From: Pseudomonadota bacterium
GTDB taxonomy: Bacteria; Pseudomonadota; Gammaproteobacteria; Steroidobacterales; Woeseiaceae
NCBI GenBank assembly: GCA_027621915.1
Contig: JAQCAD010000017.1
Location: forward strand, 1-58,987
Direction: 5' to 3'
Length of the DNA stretch: 58,987 nucleotides
Shown in pieces: positions 8,839-18,847 of the stretch; position 1 is the first letter of the stretch; every line of letters starts with the position of its first letter. Made by a program: the position numbers and the translations under genes. The notes under the pieces were generated by a model. That model made no database searches, was not told the DNA's origin, and saw nothing but the letters and a program-made list of their open reading frames with translations.

Positions 8839-10623
8839 ATGTACCGAAATTCCGTCATCGCAATCACGCTTCTCGCAACGGCGCTTGCCAGCAACGTTAG
8901 CGCAGCTGAGCGGCGCCAGCTCGGCTATACCGAACTGATGTCCGACCGGCCTTCAATAACCAGCCCGGTCGCCAACGATCTTTTCATGCAGCAAGAGGGT
9001 GCCACCAAAGCGAAACACGATTTCTCCGGCACGGTCCGCATTCCTGAGAACTTGATGCAAACACAGCCGCCGGCGATTCAACCGGTTGAAATTGGTGGAA
9101 AAAAGACACAGCTTTTTCCCGGCGTTGACATTCAGTTTGTATCGCACGGCGATTTCCTGCTGCCGGTCGAACGCGACCTGATCGTGCCCACCGGCGGCAA
9201 CAGCTTCTGGCAAATCCAGATATCTCCTGGTCGTACGTGGTCAGAAACCTCAGATGAAGGAATGTCACGCGCTTCATTTCCATTTTTTCTGACCAGCATC
9301 ATCGAAAACGAAACCTATAACGGTATTGCGACGTTCCTGTACGACGATGACTCAGCATCTATGCTGCGCTACCAGATCGTGCAGCACCTGTCGCCGTTCA
9401 TGATACAAACTCCGTTTGTCGCCGCAGGACAGACGGAAATAGGCTACGAGCCCGCTGCAATCGACCGCGGGCAGCTCGTCAGGGATTTCACGCAGGAACT
9501 CGATGACCAGCCGGAGTGGCGTGACTGGTCGGACCTCGAGCGAACGTATGACGCAAAGTTGTTCGCCAATTTCGACTCTGAAATTGATCCGAAACTGGTT
9601 GTAACCAGCGGGCTTGTAATCGACGGTGCTGTCTACGTCCGCTCGATGGAGACGCCATACGGCCCCTACCCTTACGCTCGCGAAATGCGTCACGGTGTGT
9701 GGTCGGTTACGAAGACAGCGGCGGGGTTGGTGTCGTTGCTGCGTATGGCGCAAAAATACGGCGACGAAATCCTGGATTACAGAATAAAAGACTATGTGCA
9801 CATCACGGCAAAGCACGACGGCTGGGAGAACGTGACTTTTCGCCATGCGATGAGCATGGCGACCGGGGTCGGCACTGGTTCGCTTGATGTAAAACCGAAT
9901 CACATTGGCGACGGCGATGCCAGCAGTCGATTCAACGAGGCTGATTTTGCTGCGTATATGGACTGGTATCTGGCCCCGACGTTGAAAGAGAAACTTGACG
10001 AGGTGTCCAGGATACCGAGCTATCCCTGGGGCCCTGGCGAACAGGCCAGGTACCGGGACCGCGACATTTTCATCCTGTCGGCGGCCATAGACGGCTTGTA
10101 TCGCAAGAAGGAAGGCGCGGCTGCGGATTACTGGCAGATGATGCTGGATGAGGTCTACTCGCCGATTGGCATTCACCATATGCCGATGAGCCGGACCAGG
10201 GAGCCCGACGGATCGGGTATTCCACTGCTCGCATGGGGCATCTACGTGACCATCGACGACATAGCGAAGATCGCCGGCCTTTTGCAAAACGGCGGTATGC
10301 ACGACGGTGTGCAGTTGCTCAGCAAAAGGGGTTTGGCAGAAGCACTGTATGAGACAGATGCACGCGGACTGCCAACCGGAGAGCAAAACGAATACGGCGC
10401 CAAAACCTATCACCTGTCGTTATGGCACGAGAATTTTGTCTCTGCCTCGCAAAAGCTTTACTTCGCACCAAAAATGATCGGCTACGGTGGCAATATCGTG
10501 CAACTCATGCCCAATGGAATCATCGGCTTTCGCATCGGCAACGGCGGCGACAAACCGTTGGAACAGATGACAATCATTGCCGACAGAATTCGCCCGTTCG
10601 ATCAGCATCCCCGCCATCGCTAA
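8839..10623 (+). CDS. Secreted serine hydrolase, class-C beta-lactamase fold (NylB-like active site)
   Basis: The 594-residue protein starts with a signal peptide (hydrophobic residues about 5-20, cleavage near SNVSAAE). About 230 residues of no recognised family follow, and then a penicillin-binding/beta-lactamase fold. The nucleophile motif is S289-V-T-K292 (HGVWSVTKTAAG). The usual YxN motif appears as YRD in ARYRDRDIFILSA, as seen when the Tyr rather than the Asn is essential. Late helices such as GIPLLAWGIYVTIDDIAKIA are typical of the family. Substrates could be amides, esters or D-peptides. It is followed 39 nt later by a methyltransferase on the same strand. Confidence 0.8.
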   Translation: MYRNSVIAITLLATALASNVSAAERRQLGYTELMSDRPSITSPVANDLFMQQEGATKAKHDFSGTVRIPENLMQTQPPAIQPVEIGGKKTQLFPGVDIQFVSHGDFLLPVERDLIVPTGGNSFWQIQISPGRTWSETSDEGMSRASFPFFLTSIIENETYNGIATFLYDDDSASMLRYQIVQHLSPFMIQTPFVAAGQTEIGYEPAAIDRGQLVRDFTQELDDQPEWRDWSDLERTYDAKLFANFDSEIDPKLVVTSGLVIDGAVYVRSMETPYGPYPYAREMRHGVWSVTKTAAGLVSLLRMAQKYGDEILDYRIKDYVHITAKHDGWENVTFRHAMSMATGVGTGSLDVKPNHIGDGDASSRFNEADFAAYMDWYLAPTLKEKLDEVSRIPSYPWGPGEQARYRDRDIFILSAAIDGLYRKKEGAAADYWQMMLDEVYSPIGIHHMPMSRTREPDGSGIPLLAWGIYVTIDDIAKIAGLLQNGGMHDGVQLLSKRGLAEALYETDARGLPTGEQNEYGAKTYHLSLWHENFVSASQKLYFAPKMIGYGGNIVQLMPNGIIGFRIGNGGDKPLEQMTIIADRIRPFDQHPRHR

Positions 10624-10662
10624 CTCGAACAACAATAGGACTACTGGATACCGTTTCGGCCG

Positions 10663-11436
10663 ATGAGTCACGAGAACGAATACCACGAAAACATGATCAC
10701 GATGCTCGAGCTGATCTGGGGCGACGGTTACATGGCCCCGGGTGGTCCTGGCAACGTTGCCAGGATGCTGCAAGGCCTCGAAACGCGTGACAAACGCATC
10801 CTGGATATCGGTTGCGGCATTGGCGGTCCCGCCCTCGAGATGGCCCGATCGTTCGGCGCGAAGGTCGTGGGCATCGATCTCGAGGCGCCTTTGATCGAAA
10901 GGGCCAGGAGCGCCGCAAGACGAAAAGGTCTCGACGAGCAGTGCGATTTTCAAACGGTTGAAGCCGGTCCGCTGCCTTTCGCGGACGCATCATTCGACAT
11001 CGTTGTGACGTCCGGCGCTATCACCCAGACGAAGGACAAGGCCGGTGTATTCCGGGAATGTTTCAGGGTATTGCATCCCGGTGGAAACTTAAGCTGTTAT
11101 GACTGGATGAAATCCGATGCGCCCTACTCGGATGACATGCTCCACTGGTTCAAAGTTGAGGGCCTGACCTATGCACTCGAAACGCTCGCTGATTACGAAT
11201 CTCACTTCAAGGCGTGCGGCTTCATCGACGTTGCAGTGGAAGATGCGTCATCGTGGTATCGCGAAGAAGCCAGGCGCGAATATGGACTGATCAAAGGCGA
11301 ATTGTATCCGCGCATGATCGAGCTTCTCGGGCACAAAGATGCCGATCATTTCGTCGAAAACTGGCGAGCATTGGTGGTCGTCTGCGACCAGGGTGAAATG
11401 CGACAGGGCTATTGCCGCGGCCGCAGGCCCGGCTGA
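10663..11436 (+). CDS. SAM-dependent methyltransferase, phosphoethanolamine N-methyltransferase-like
   Basis: The 257-residue class I methyltransferase has motif I ILDIGCGIGGPALEMA (about residues 46-61), the acidic loop VVGIDLE and motif IV-like FDIVVTSGAI. Sequence around the fold (GDGYMAPGG before motif I; FRVLHPGGNLSCYDWM; an ending resembling E-x-x-GYCRG) recalls phosphoethanolamine and sarcosine/dimethylglycine N-methyltransferases more than UbiE. This was recognised by eye. If correct, it would methylate a choline or betaine precursor, the reverse direction to the demethylation operon at 1-8192. A generic small-molecule methyltransferase cannot be excluded. Confidence 0.7.
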   Translation: MSHENEYHENMITMLELIWGDGYMAPGGPGNVARMLQGLETRDKRILDIGCGIGGPALEMARSFGAKVVGIDLEAPLIERARSAARRKGLDEQCDFQTVEAGPLPFADASFDIVVTSGAITQTKDKAGVFRECFRVLHPGGNLSCYDWMKSDAPYSDDMLHWFKVEGLTYALETLADYESHFKACGFIDVAVEDASSWYREEARREYGLIKGELYPRMIELLGHKDADHFVENWRALVVVCDQGEMRQGYCRGRRPG

Positions 11437-11722
11437 TCAGCAGCAATTCACCACGGAACCAAGGGTACACTGATCCATGCCCTGATATCTCGCTGAATTC
11501 TCGTCGTTTTTTTGATCGTTGCGATAAAACGACATCATCAAAAGTTCATCATGTGGCACATACCCGATCGTTATTGCCAGATGGCCGGGTTAGTGTTACT
11601 AATTACCAACAAATTCGATGTAAGTTTGACCGTAACTGGACTTTAGCGTGCGGACCTTCTGACGAAAGACCGATCTCGCGAGCCAGCATAATTATTAAAA
11701 GAAGTTTTCGGAGGAATCGGAG
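11437..11722 (+). promoter_or_regulatory. Upstream region of TonB receptor gene
   Basis: This 286-bp gap holds two inverted repeats. GTCGTTTT (11503-11510) pairs with AAAACGAC (11526-11533). TTAGT and ACTAA at 11590-11602 flank GTT and could be a small operator. A strong ribosome-binding site, GGAGG, lies about 9 nt before the ATG at 11723. No gene is convincing here, and no promoter could be assigned with confidence. Confidence 0.35.
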
Positions 11723-14152
11723 ATGTCCAGGAAAGTGTCACGTTCAACAGTCACCTCATTCAGACCGTTACGAAAACCACTCGCTGCAGCGGTAGCTGCC
11801 GCCTGCGGAGTCAGTGGCGCGACTTTATTTGCACCGCAAGCGTTCGCACAAGGCCAGCAACTGGAGGAAATCGTCGTTACCGCGACGAAGCGCGCGGAGT
11901 CCGTGCAGGAAGTCCCGATGGCGATCTCGGTGCTCGGTGAGCAGCAGCTCCAGGATCTCAACATCACGGACATGGAAGACTATATCCAGATGCTGCCGAA
12001 CATGAGTTACGTATCGCTCGGCCCGGGCAGCGGCAACGTGTACATCCGCGGCATCTCGTCGGGCGGCGAGAGCGGTATCGGCGCAAACCCGAGCGTGGCC
12101 ATCTACCTCGACGAACAGCCCGTCACGGCGGTCGGTTCGTACCTGAACCCGCACATTTACGACATCTCGCGCATCGAGGTACTGGCCGGCCCGCAGGGCA
12201 CGACGTTCGGCGCGAATGCCCAGTCGGGCGCGATGCGCATCATCACGAATCAGCCCGATCCGAACGGATTTGCGGCGAGCTTCAGCGTTGACGGCAACCT
12301 GCCGAAGAGCGGCGATTTCGGCTATTTGCTGGAGGGCATGGTCAACTTCCCGCTCAGTGACCGGGCGGCGCTGCGCCTCGTCGGCTACGTCAAGGAAGAT
12401 GGCGGTTACATCGACAACATTTATGGCGAGCATACGTTCAGCAACGCGAACATACGTGCAGGCCTCACCGACCCGGCGCTCATCGCAATCGCCGCGGACC
12501 AGACATACGACAATGCCAACATCGTTGAGAAGAATCACAACACGGCGACGACGGTTGGCGGACGAGCCGCCCTTCGTATCGATCTGAACGACAACTGGAC
12601 TGCGACCGCAGGTCTCGTATACCAGGACCTGGAATCGAATGGTGTCTGGGATCACGACCCGAGTCTCGGCGATCTCGTCGTATCGCGCCTGCTGCCGGAC
12701 TGGAACAATGATGAATGGTTACAACTGTCGCTCAAGGTCGAGGGCGAGATCGCAGGCGGAACGCTGACGGCGACCTACGCGGATCTCGACAGGGATACCT
12801 CGGGCTCCACTGATTACTCGCTGTACAACGACTACTACATATCGTATGGCTTCGTGCAGCCATACTACTCGTGCTACGTCAGCTATTTCGGCGCGTGCGG
12901 CGATCCGCGCGGCACGATCACGTCGGACGGCGGCTGGGACAGCACAAACTACGAGATCCGCTATGCATCAAATCCCGAGAAGCGCTTCCGTTGGCTCGTC
13001 GGCGCGTTCTACACGGAAGTGGAAAACCGTAACGACGGCGACTGGCACGTATACGGGCTGGCCGATATCCCCGGGTCCTTTGTCGAGGAGCCGGACATCT
13101 ACTGGACGACAAATTTTAGGAGGCCCTCCGAGGAGACGGCCTACTTCGGCGAAGTCACGTTCGACTTCACCGACCAGCTGTCTGCAAGCGCAAGTGCTCG
13201 TTCGTTCGACTACGAGGCCGAGCTCGACGGCTTCTCCGGCACGGTCTTTTGGCCCTGTGGCGGTTTCGCTCCCGGCCACCCCAGTAACAACTACGGCGAT
13301 GGCGGATGCTCGGAACGGTTTCGCACGACCGAGGGCGGCGACGAAGTCTACCGGGTGAGCGTCGACTACCATGTCAACGACGACATGATGCTGTATACGA
13401 CATGGGGCGAGGGCTACCGCCCTGGCAGCCTGAACCGCTTCTGTGAAACACGCGTACCGGACGGTCTGCCCGGTCAGGGTGACGTCAATATCGGCTGTGC
13501 TTTCAATTCCGACTTCCTGACGTCGACCGAGATCGGCTTCAAGTCGACGCTGATGGACGGACGGATGCGCGTCAACCTGGCCGCCTTCTGGCAGGAGTGG
13601 GACGACTTCCAATTCTCGCGCCTCGACACCTCGATATCGCCGATCACACTGACCTTCAACGTCGGCAACGCGGAATCGAACGGCGTCGAGGGCGACTTCA
13701 CGGCATTGCTGGCCGACAACTGGACGCTCAACGGCGCGTTTTCGTATATCTACAAGTCGGAGCTGACGAACGACTACTCCAGGAACGGCGTGACCGTCGA
13801 CGCACCCGCAGGCACGCCGCTGCCTCGGATTCCGGAATGGAAGTGGAATCTCTCCACGCGCTACACCTGGGAGAGCGACTGGTACGCGCAGGGCGCGTTC
13901 GTCTACACGGGCGATTCGTTCAATACGCTCTTCGATGGCGGCACGATTGCCAACGCGCGTAGGACCCAGGAGGCCTACCAGGTCCTGAACGCCGGTTTCG
14001 GCCTCGACAAGGAGGACTGGTCGGCGGAGCTCTACGTGAGGAACCTCACGGACGAGCGCGGCGCCGTATTTATCAATGCGGTGACGTTCGATCCGCGGGT
14101 GATGATCAACCGGCCTCGTACAATCGGGCTGGTCTACCGCCGCAACTTCTGA
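11723..14152 (+). CDS. TonB-dependent outer membrane receptor
   Basis: The 809-residue protein has a long signal peptide (cleavage near AFAQGQ), then a TonB-box-like segment QLEEIVVTATKRAESVQ. A plug domain follows (about residues 50-165, VYIRGISSGGESGIGANPS, and DISRIEVLAGPQGTTFGA). The 22-strand barrel runs to the end, closing with an aromatic C-terminal residue (LVYRRNF). The barrel region DERGAVFINAVTFDPRVMINRPRT is typical of the large proteobacterial iron/organic-substrate receptor group. The substrate is unknown. Codon use here looks more GC-rich than in surrounding genes. A TPR-sulfotransferase follows after a hairpin terminator. Confidence 0.93.
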   Translation: MSRKVSRSTVTSFRPLRKPLAAAVAAACGVSGATLFAPQAFAQGQQLEEIVVTATKRAESVQEVPMAISVLGEQQLQDLNITDMEDYIQMLPNMSYVSLGPGSGNVYIRGISSGGESGIGANPSVAIYLDEQPVTAVGSYLNPHIYDISRIEVLAGPQGTTFGANAQSGAMRIITNQPDPNGFAASFSVDGNLPKSGDFGYLLEGMVNFPLSDRAALRLVGYVKEDGGYIDNIYGEHTFSNANIRAGLTDPALIAIAADQTYDNANIVEKNHNTATTVGGRAALRIDLNDNWTATAGLVYQDLESNGVWDHDPSLGDLVVSRLLPDWNNDEWLQLSLKVEGEIAGGTLTATYADLDRDTSGSTDYSLYNDYYISYGFVQPYYSCYVSYFGACGDPRGTITSDGGWDSTNYEIRYASNPEKRFRWLVGAFYTEVENRNDGDWHVYGLADIPGSFVEEPDIYWTTNFRRPSEETAYFGEVTFDFTDQLSASASARSFDYEAELDGFSGTVFWPCGGFAPGHPSNNYGDGGCSERFRTTEGGDEVYRVSVDYHVNDDMMLYTTWGEGYRPGSLNRFCETRVPDGLPGQGDVNIGCAFNSDFLTSTEIGFKSTLMDGRMRVNLAAFWQEWDDFQFSRLDTSISPITLTFNVGNAESNGVEGDFTALLADNWTLNGAFSYIYKSELTNDYSRNGVTVDAPAGTPLPRIPEWKWNLSTRYTWESDWYAQGAFVYTGDSFNTLFDGGTIANARRTQEAYQVLNAGFGLDKEDWSAELYVRNLTDERGAVFINAVTFDPRVMINRPRTIGLVYRRNF

Positions 14153-14172
14153 GCCGTAGCTTAAGCAGCACC

Positions 14173-14198
14173 AAAAGGCGCCCGAAAGGGCGCCTTTT
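14173..14198 (+). terminator. Strong intrinsic terminator after TonB receptor gene
   Basis: An 11-bp perfect stem, AAAAGGCGCCC / GGGCGCCTTTT, with a GAAA tetraloop is followed by a T-rich stretch (GCTTTCTTTC). It begins 20 nt after the receptor stop and ends 33 nt before the first possible start of the sulfotransferase. It would end or attenuate transcription between the two genes. Confidence 0.9.
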
Positions 14199-14231
14199 GC
14201 TTTCTTTCACTGTGGATGAAGACGCCCGTCG

Positions 14232-16259
14232 ATGAGAAGATTCCCGGATGGCGGAGATGACGTGAACGCAAGCACCGAAGAACTCGACGGCCTGCTGGAA
14301 ACGGCGCGCAAGGCGACGCGCGAGAAAGAACTGGCCACGGTCATCGACGCCTGCGAAAAGGCGCTGGCCATCGCGCCGGGAGATTCCCGGTTCGAATTCA
14401 TGCAGGGCGCGGCGCTCCGCCGTGCCGGCGACTACGAGAAGGCGGAAGCGCTGCTTCGCAGCACTATCGGGAGCGCTCCGGTGTTCGCTGCCGCCCACCT
14501 TGAACTCGGACTCACCCTCTTGTCGCTCGACATCCTGGCGGCAGCGCGCCGCTCTCTCGAGAAGGCGGTGGCGATCGACGGGACGCTCAAGCCGGCGTGG
14601 ATTGCGCTGTACGACGTGCGTGCGGCGGAGGGGGACGATGCCGGCGCTGCCGAGGCTTACCGGCTTGCGCTCGGCACGACCCAGCTGAACCCGCTGCTGA
14701 GGAAGGCGTTCGACCTGCATGCGAAGGGACGCGCCGGGATCGCCGAAGGCATCTGCCGCGAGTACCTTCGGCAGCGGCCGATGGACGTCGATGCCATTCG
14801 CCTGCTCGCGCAGATCGGTATCGACCTCGGCATGGTGAATGACGCCATCAAGTTGCTGGAACGCTGCCTCGAGCTCGCACCGGATTTTCACATCGCGCGC
14901 AGCAACTACGCGACGGCGCTCGGCCGACAGCAGCGCTTCGACGAGGCTCTGCAGCAGATCGGCCGCCTCGAAAAGGCGCAGCCGGAAAACCTCTCGTACC
15001 TGACCCAATCGGCGGCGCTGTTGTCGATGGCCGGGCGATTCGAGGACGCGCATACGAAGTTTCGCAGGATCCTGAAGCGGGCGCCGGGCAATGCCCGAAT
15101 CCTGACGAACTTCGGCCACTCGCTGCGTTACGGCGGCAAGGGTGAGCAGGCCATCGATACCTACCTGCAGGCGATCGAGGCCGACCCGGATACCGGCGAG
15201 GCCTGGTGGAGCCTGGCGAACCTCAAGACGTTCAGGTTTACCGACGAACAGGTGATGTCGATGCGAGAGCGGCTTGCCGCGCTCGACGCACCGAGCGCCG
15301 ACAAGTTTCATCTGGCATTCGCACTCGGCAAGGCGCTCGAGGACGCCGGAGAGCACGACGAGTCGTTTGCCGCATACCGCACCGGCAACAAAATCAAGCG
15401 CGAGTTCAGCGCCTACGATCGTAACGATACGACGGCGCGCGTCGACGCCGCCATTGCGCAATCTACGGCGGACTGGTTCGACGGCACGGGCCATATTTCC
15501 GATGAGCCGATATTCATCGTCGGCCTGCCGCGCGCCGGATCGACCCTGCTCGAACAGATCCTGGCCAGTCACAGCCAGGTGGAAGCGACCGCCGAACTTC
15601 CGTTTATCGGCCAGATCGCCGCCGACGTCATCGGCCGGCGCAAGCGCGGCGATGACATCCTGTACCCCGGCCTGATCGAGGAGCTCACGCTGGAGCAAAG
15701 GGAAGCCTTCGGACAGCAGTACCTGGCCAGGGCTCAGGTGTATCGCCACGGCAAGCCGCGTTTCATCGACAAGCTGCCGAACAACTTCATGCATGTGGCG
15801 CTGATCAAGCGCATCCTGCCGAACGCCACGATCATCGACGCCCGGCGCGAGCCGATGGCCGCCTGTTTCGCGAATTTCAAGCAGCTGTTCGCGACCGGCC
15901 AGGAATTCACCTACAGCCTGAAAGACATCGCGAACTACTATGCCGACTATGTCCGGCTGATGGATCACTGGCACGCCATCCTGCCCGGGCAGATTCTCAC
16001 GGTTAAATACGAGGACGTCGTCGAGGACCTCGAGACCCAGGTTCGCCGCCTGCTCGATTTTTGCGGCCTCGCATTCGAGGACGCCTGCCTCCGCTACTAC
16101 GAGAAGGACCGTGCGGTGCGCACTGCGAGCTCCGAACAGGTGCGGCAGCCCATTTACACGGACGCACTGCAACAGTGGAAAAACTACGAGCATCATCTGC
16201 AACCACTCCGGCAGGTGCTCGAAGAGCGCGGCGCCCTGCAATCACTAACATGCCGTTGA
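14232..16259 (+). CDS. TPR-repeat sulfotransferase family protein
   Basis: The 675-residue protein has an N-terminal tetratricopeptide solenoid (about residues 15-390; several 34-residue units such as ALAIAPGDSRFEFMQGAALR and GEQAIDTYLQAIEADPDTGE). A C-terminal PAPS-dependent sulfotransferase domain (about 425-650) follows. The 5'-phosphosulfate loop is GLPRAGST at residues 431-438. The 3'-phosphate segment is DARREPMAACFANF. No signal peptide is visible, so it is probably cytoplasmic. A GTG at 14262 with GGAG five nt upstream is an equally good start and would remove ten residues. The substrate is unknown; peptide or glycan sulfation is possible. It sits directly behind a TonB receptor terminator. 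Confidence 0.88.
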   Translation: MRRFPDGGDDVNASTEELDGLLETARKATREKELATVIDACEKALAIAPGDSRFEFMQGAALRRAGDYEKAEALLRSTIGSAPVFAAAHLELGLTLLSLDILAAARRSLEKAVAIDGTLKPAWIALYDVRAAEGDDAGAAEAYRLALGTTQLNPLLRKAFDLHAKGRAGIAEGICREYLRQRPMDVDAIRLLAQIGIDLGMVNDAIKLLERCLELAPDFHIARSNYATALGRQQRFDEALQQIGRLEKAQPENLSYLTQSAALLSMAGRFEDAHTKFRRILKRAPGNARILTNFGHSLRYGGKGEQAIDTYLQAIEADPDTGEAWWSLANLKTFRFTDEQVMSMRERLAALDAPSADKFHLAFALGKALEDAGEHDESFAAYRTGNKIKREFSAYDRNDTTARVDAAIAQSTADWFDGTGHISDEPIFIVGLPRAGSTLLEQILASHSQVEATAELPFIGQIAADVIGRRKRGDDILYPGLIEELTLEQREAFGQQYLARAQVYRHGKPRFIDKLPNNFMHVALIKRILPNATIIDARREPMAACFANFKQLFATGQEFTYSLKDIANYYADYVRLMDHWHAILPGQILTVKYEDVVEDLETQVRRLLDFCGLAFEDACLRYYEKDRAVRTASSEQVRQPIYTDALQQWKNYEHHLQPLRQVLEERGALQSLTCR

Positions 16260-16417
16260 ACTCTGCCATCGTATGCGCCTGGTGCTTCAATAATTCCTTG
16301 TTCCGGCAGCAACATGATTGATATTCGGCAATGCCAGTGGGCAAGCTCGTAACTAGCGTAACGATGTAGAATTGATCCTGGTTTTTTGTACTGGTTTGGA
16401 AAGGAGCTCTAGCGCTT

Positions 16418-17419
16418 ATGCACTTTTTTCTCAATGCACACGCCCGTCCCGTCCTGGTGGTCTTGATTTTCCTGACCGCGAGCATTTTGCTAGGCTGCTC
16501 CCGAGTCGACGGGCCTCCGTCACGAACGCCCAAAGCAGTGTTCGTTATCGTCGATGGCATACCCGCCGATGTTATCGAGCATGTAGCAACGCCGAACCTG
16601 GACGAAATCAGCAGCAACGGCGGCTATGCGCGTGCCTATGTAGGCGGTGCCATCGGAGAAGCGTCCGAAAGTCCGACTGTTTCAGCGGTGGGTTATAACA
16701 GTCTGCTTACCGGAACCTGGGCCAACAAGCACAACGTCCGGGACAACGACGTCACCGATCCGAATTACGATTACTGGGACATCTTCAGAATAGCCAAGGC
16801 GCATGACCCGTCCCTCAAGACCGCAATTTTTTCGACCTGGACGGACAACAGGACCAAGCTCATCGGCGACGGTCTGGCGCGCGCCGGTGGAAATAAACTC
16901 GATTACCACTTCGATGGATTCGAGCTTGACACCGTGCGCTTCCCGCACGATGAGCACGGCAACTACATCAGGGATATCGACGCGATCGTCGTCGACGAGG
17001 CTGCGCGGTATATCGAGGAAAACGGACCGGATCTGTCCTGGATTTACCTCGAGTACACCGACGACATCGGACATCGCTATGGCGACAGCCCCGAGCAGGC
17101 CGACGCCGTGAGGCTCGTTGATGAACAGCTCGGCACCATCTGGGCGTCTGTCAGAGCCCGGCAAAACGAGTACAACGAAGCGTGGTTACTGGTGGTCACC
17201 ACCGATCACGGCAGGGATCTGGAAACAGGAAAACATCACGGGGGTCAATCCGCGAGGGAGCGCACGACCTGGATCGTAACCAACAGCGATCGCCTGAACG
17301 CCCATTTCAATGAAACACCGGGCGTAGTAGACATTCTGCCCTCGATCGCGGCACACCTTCGACTCGACATTCCGCAGGCTGTCCGGGAACAGCTGGACGG
17401 TCAGTCTTTCATTAATTAA
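16418..17419 (+). CDS. Alkaline-phosphatase-superfamily phosphodiesterase/pyrophosphatase lipoprotein
   Basis: The 333-residue protein has a lipoprotein signal ending in ILLGCSRV. The fold is of the type I phosphodiesterase/nucleotide pyrophosphatase group. The first metal Asp is in [11 protein letters not shown]. The [18 protein letters not shown] segment carries the likely Thr/Ser nucleophile. Later metal ligands are in [20 protein letters not shown] and KHHGG. It would act on the periplasmic side. AAAGGAGCTC precedes the ATG. It heads a same-strand run with a GH109-like protein, sugar kinase and symporter, so a phosphoglycan or nucleotide-sugar substrate is plausible but unproven. Confidence 0.8.
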   Translation: MHFFLNAHARPVLVVLIFLTASILLGCSRVDGPPSRTPKAVFVIVDGIPADVIEHVATPNLDEISSNGGYARAYVGGAIGEASESPTVSAVGYNSLLTGTWANKHNVRDNDVTDPNYDYWDIFRIAKAHDPSLKTAIFSTWTDNRTKLIGDGLARAGGNKLDYHFDGFELDTVRFPHDEHGNYIRDIDAIVVDEAARYIEENGPDLSWIYLEYTDDIGHRYGDSPEQADAVRLVDEQLGTIWASVRARQNEYNEAWLLVVTTDHGRDLETGKHHGGQSARERTTWIVTNSDRLNAHFNETPGVVDILPSIAAHLRLDIPQAVREQLDGQSFIN

Positions 17420-17443
17420 GTCAGGCGAAAATCGGGCGCTGCA

Positions 17444-18847
17444 ATGACGGAAGATAATAAGAAACCGGATAACCCGGAACGAAGGACGTTTCTCAGGAAG
17501 GCAGGCTTGCTGCCAGCCGGCTTGTACCTGCAGGCCTCAACGTTAACGAGCGCACAGGAAGAAACGGCGATCGGGCGCCCTGTCGCTGATCGCGCCTCGA
17601 TGGCAGGCCACGCGTCCCCTGTCCTCAAAACGGTGCGGGTTGGCGTCATCGGTGCCGGGCGACGCGGCGATACGATACTTCGTTTGCTCGGCGGTCTCGA
17701 CGGCGTTGAAATCAAGGCAATTTGCGATCCCTACCAGCCGGCTATCGATAGCGCAAAGCAATTATTTGCCGAGCTCGGCGTTGCAACACCGGTGATGTAC
17801 GACAATGGCGATTATGCGTTCCGGGACATGCTGGCACGGGATGACATCGACGCGGTTTTCGTTTTGACGCCGTGGTCCTGGCACACGCCGATGGCAGTAG
17901 AAACCATGCTTGCCGGCAAGCATGCATTTGTCGAAGTGCCCGCCGCCCTGACGCTGGATGAATGCTGGGAGCTCGTCGAGACATCCGAAAACACACGGAT
18001 GAATTGCATGATGATGGAGAACGTGTGTTACGGACGCGAAGAGCTCATGGCATTGAACATGGTCCGACAGGGGGTTCTGGGCGAGCTTCTTCATGGAGAA
18101 GCCGCCTATATTCACGAGTTGCGCTGGCAGATGAAAGATATTGAAGAAGGTACCGGTTCATGGAGAACGGCGTGGCACACGCGTCGCAATGCGAACCTCT
18201 ATCCGACGCACGGTCTTGGCCCTATTGCGCAGTACATGAACATCAATCGCGGCGATCGATTCAATTATCTGACTTCCATGTCCTCCCCCGCTCTGGGTCG
18301 CCAGTTATATGCGAAGCGCGAGTTTCCGCCCGAACATCAGCGTAACCAGGTCAGCTATATCACCGGCGACATGAACACCTCGATTATCAAGACCGCTCGT
18401 GGTCGAACGATCATGCTGCAGCACGACACCACAACACCACGTCCCTACACGCGACACAACCTGATCCAGGGTACCAATGGCGTTTTCGCCGGGTATCCTG
18501 ACCGCTACGCGCTCGAGTCCGAGGGTGACTTTCATGAATGGCACACTGATATTTCCGCTCTGCAGGCACGTTATGAGAATCCCTTGTGGCAAAAGCTCGC
18601 TTCGGATGCGACCGCCAGTATCGGGCACGGTGGAATGGATTACGTCATGCTGTGGCGTATCGTTTACTGCCTGCGAAACAGCGTGCCACTTGATCAGAAT
18701 GTCTATGATGCGGCTGCGTGGTCGGCTGTGATCCCGCTCAGCGAAGCCTCAAACGCCGATCGTGGAAACTCCCGCGATTTCCCGGATTTCACGCGTGGCG
18801 CATGGCAAACGACACCGCCACTTGAGGTTTCGGAGTACAGAACCTGA
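17444..18847 (+). CDS. Tat-exported Gfo/Idh/MocA protein, GH109 (alpha-N-acetylgalactosaminidase)-like
   Basis: The 467-residue protein starts with a twin-arginine signal (R13-R14 in [15 protein letters not shown]). An NAD-binding Rossmann domain follows ([20 protein letters not shown], about residues 66-85), then EKP-type segments ([11 protein letters not shown]). The stretch with Y253-P-T-H256 followed by [15 protein letters not shown] matches the GH109 family, whose catalytic Tyr and His have this spacing. GH109 enzymes cleave terminal alpha-GalNAc using a tightly bound NAD+. It follows the phosphodiesterase by 24 nt, and its stop overlaps the CTG start of the kinase gene. Some relatives are plain dehydrogenases, so specificity is inferred. 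Confidence 0.8.
   Translation: MTEDNKKPDNPERRTFLRKAGLLPAGLYLQASTLTSAQEETAIGRPVADRASMAGHASPVLKTVRVGVIGAGRRGDTILRLLGGLDGVEIKAICDPYQPAIDSAKQLFAELGVATPVMYDNGDYAFRDMLARDDIDAVFVLTPWSWHTPMAVETMLAGKHAFVEVPAALTLDECWELVETSENTRMNCMMMENVCYGREELMALNMVRQGVLGELLHGEAAYIHELRWQMKDIEEGTGSWRTAWHTRRNANLYPTHGLGPIAQYMNINRGDRFNYLTSMSSPALGRQLYAKREFPPEHQRNQVSYITGDMNTSIIKTARGRTIMLQHDTTTPRPYTRHNLIQGTNGVFAGYPDRYALESEGDFHEWHTDISALQARYENPLWQKLASDATASIGHGGMDYVMLWRIVYCLRNSVPLDQNVYDAAAWSAVIPLSEASNADRGNSRDFPDFTRGAWQTTPPLEVSEYRT

Noticed and set aside
9352-10413. 353-codon antisense frame in the serine hydrolase gene
   Set aside because: It has no domain or start signal and overlaps a gene with a strong SxxK motif.
14106-16241. 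711-codon open frame antisense to the TPR-sulfotransferase
   Set aside because: The sense frame has clear TPR and PAPS motifs. The antisense product is low-complexity (His/Arg/Leu-rich) and is explained by high GC in the opposite frame.
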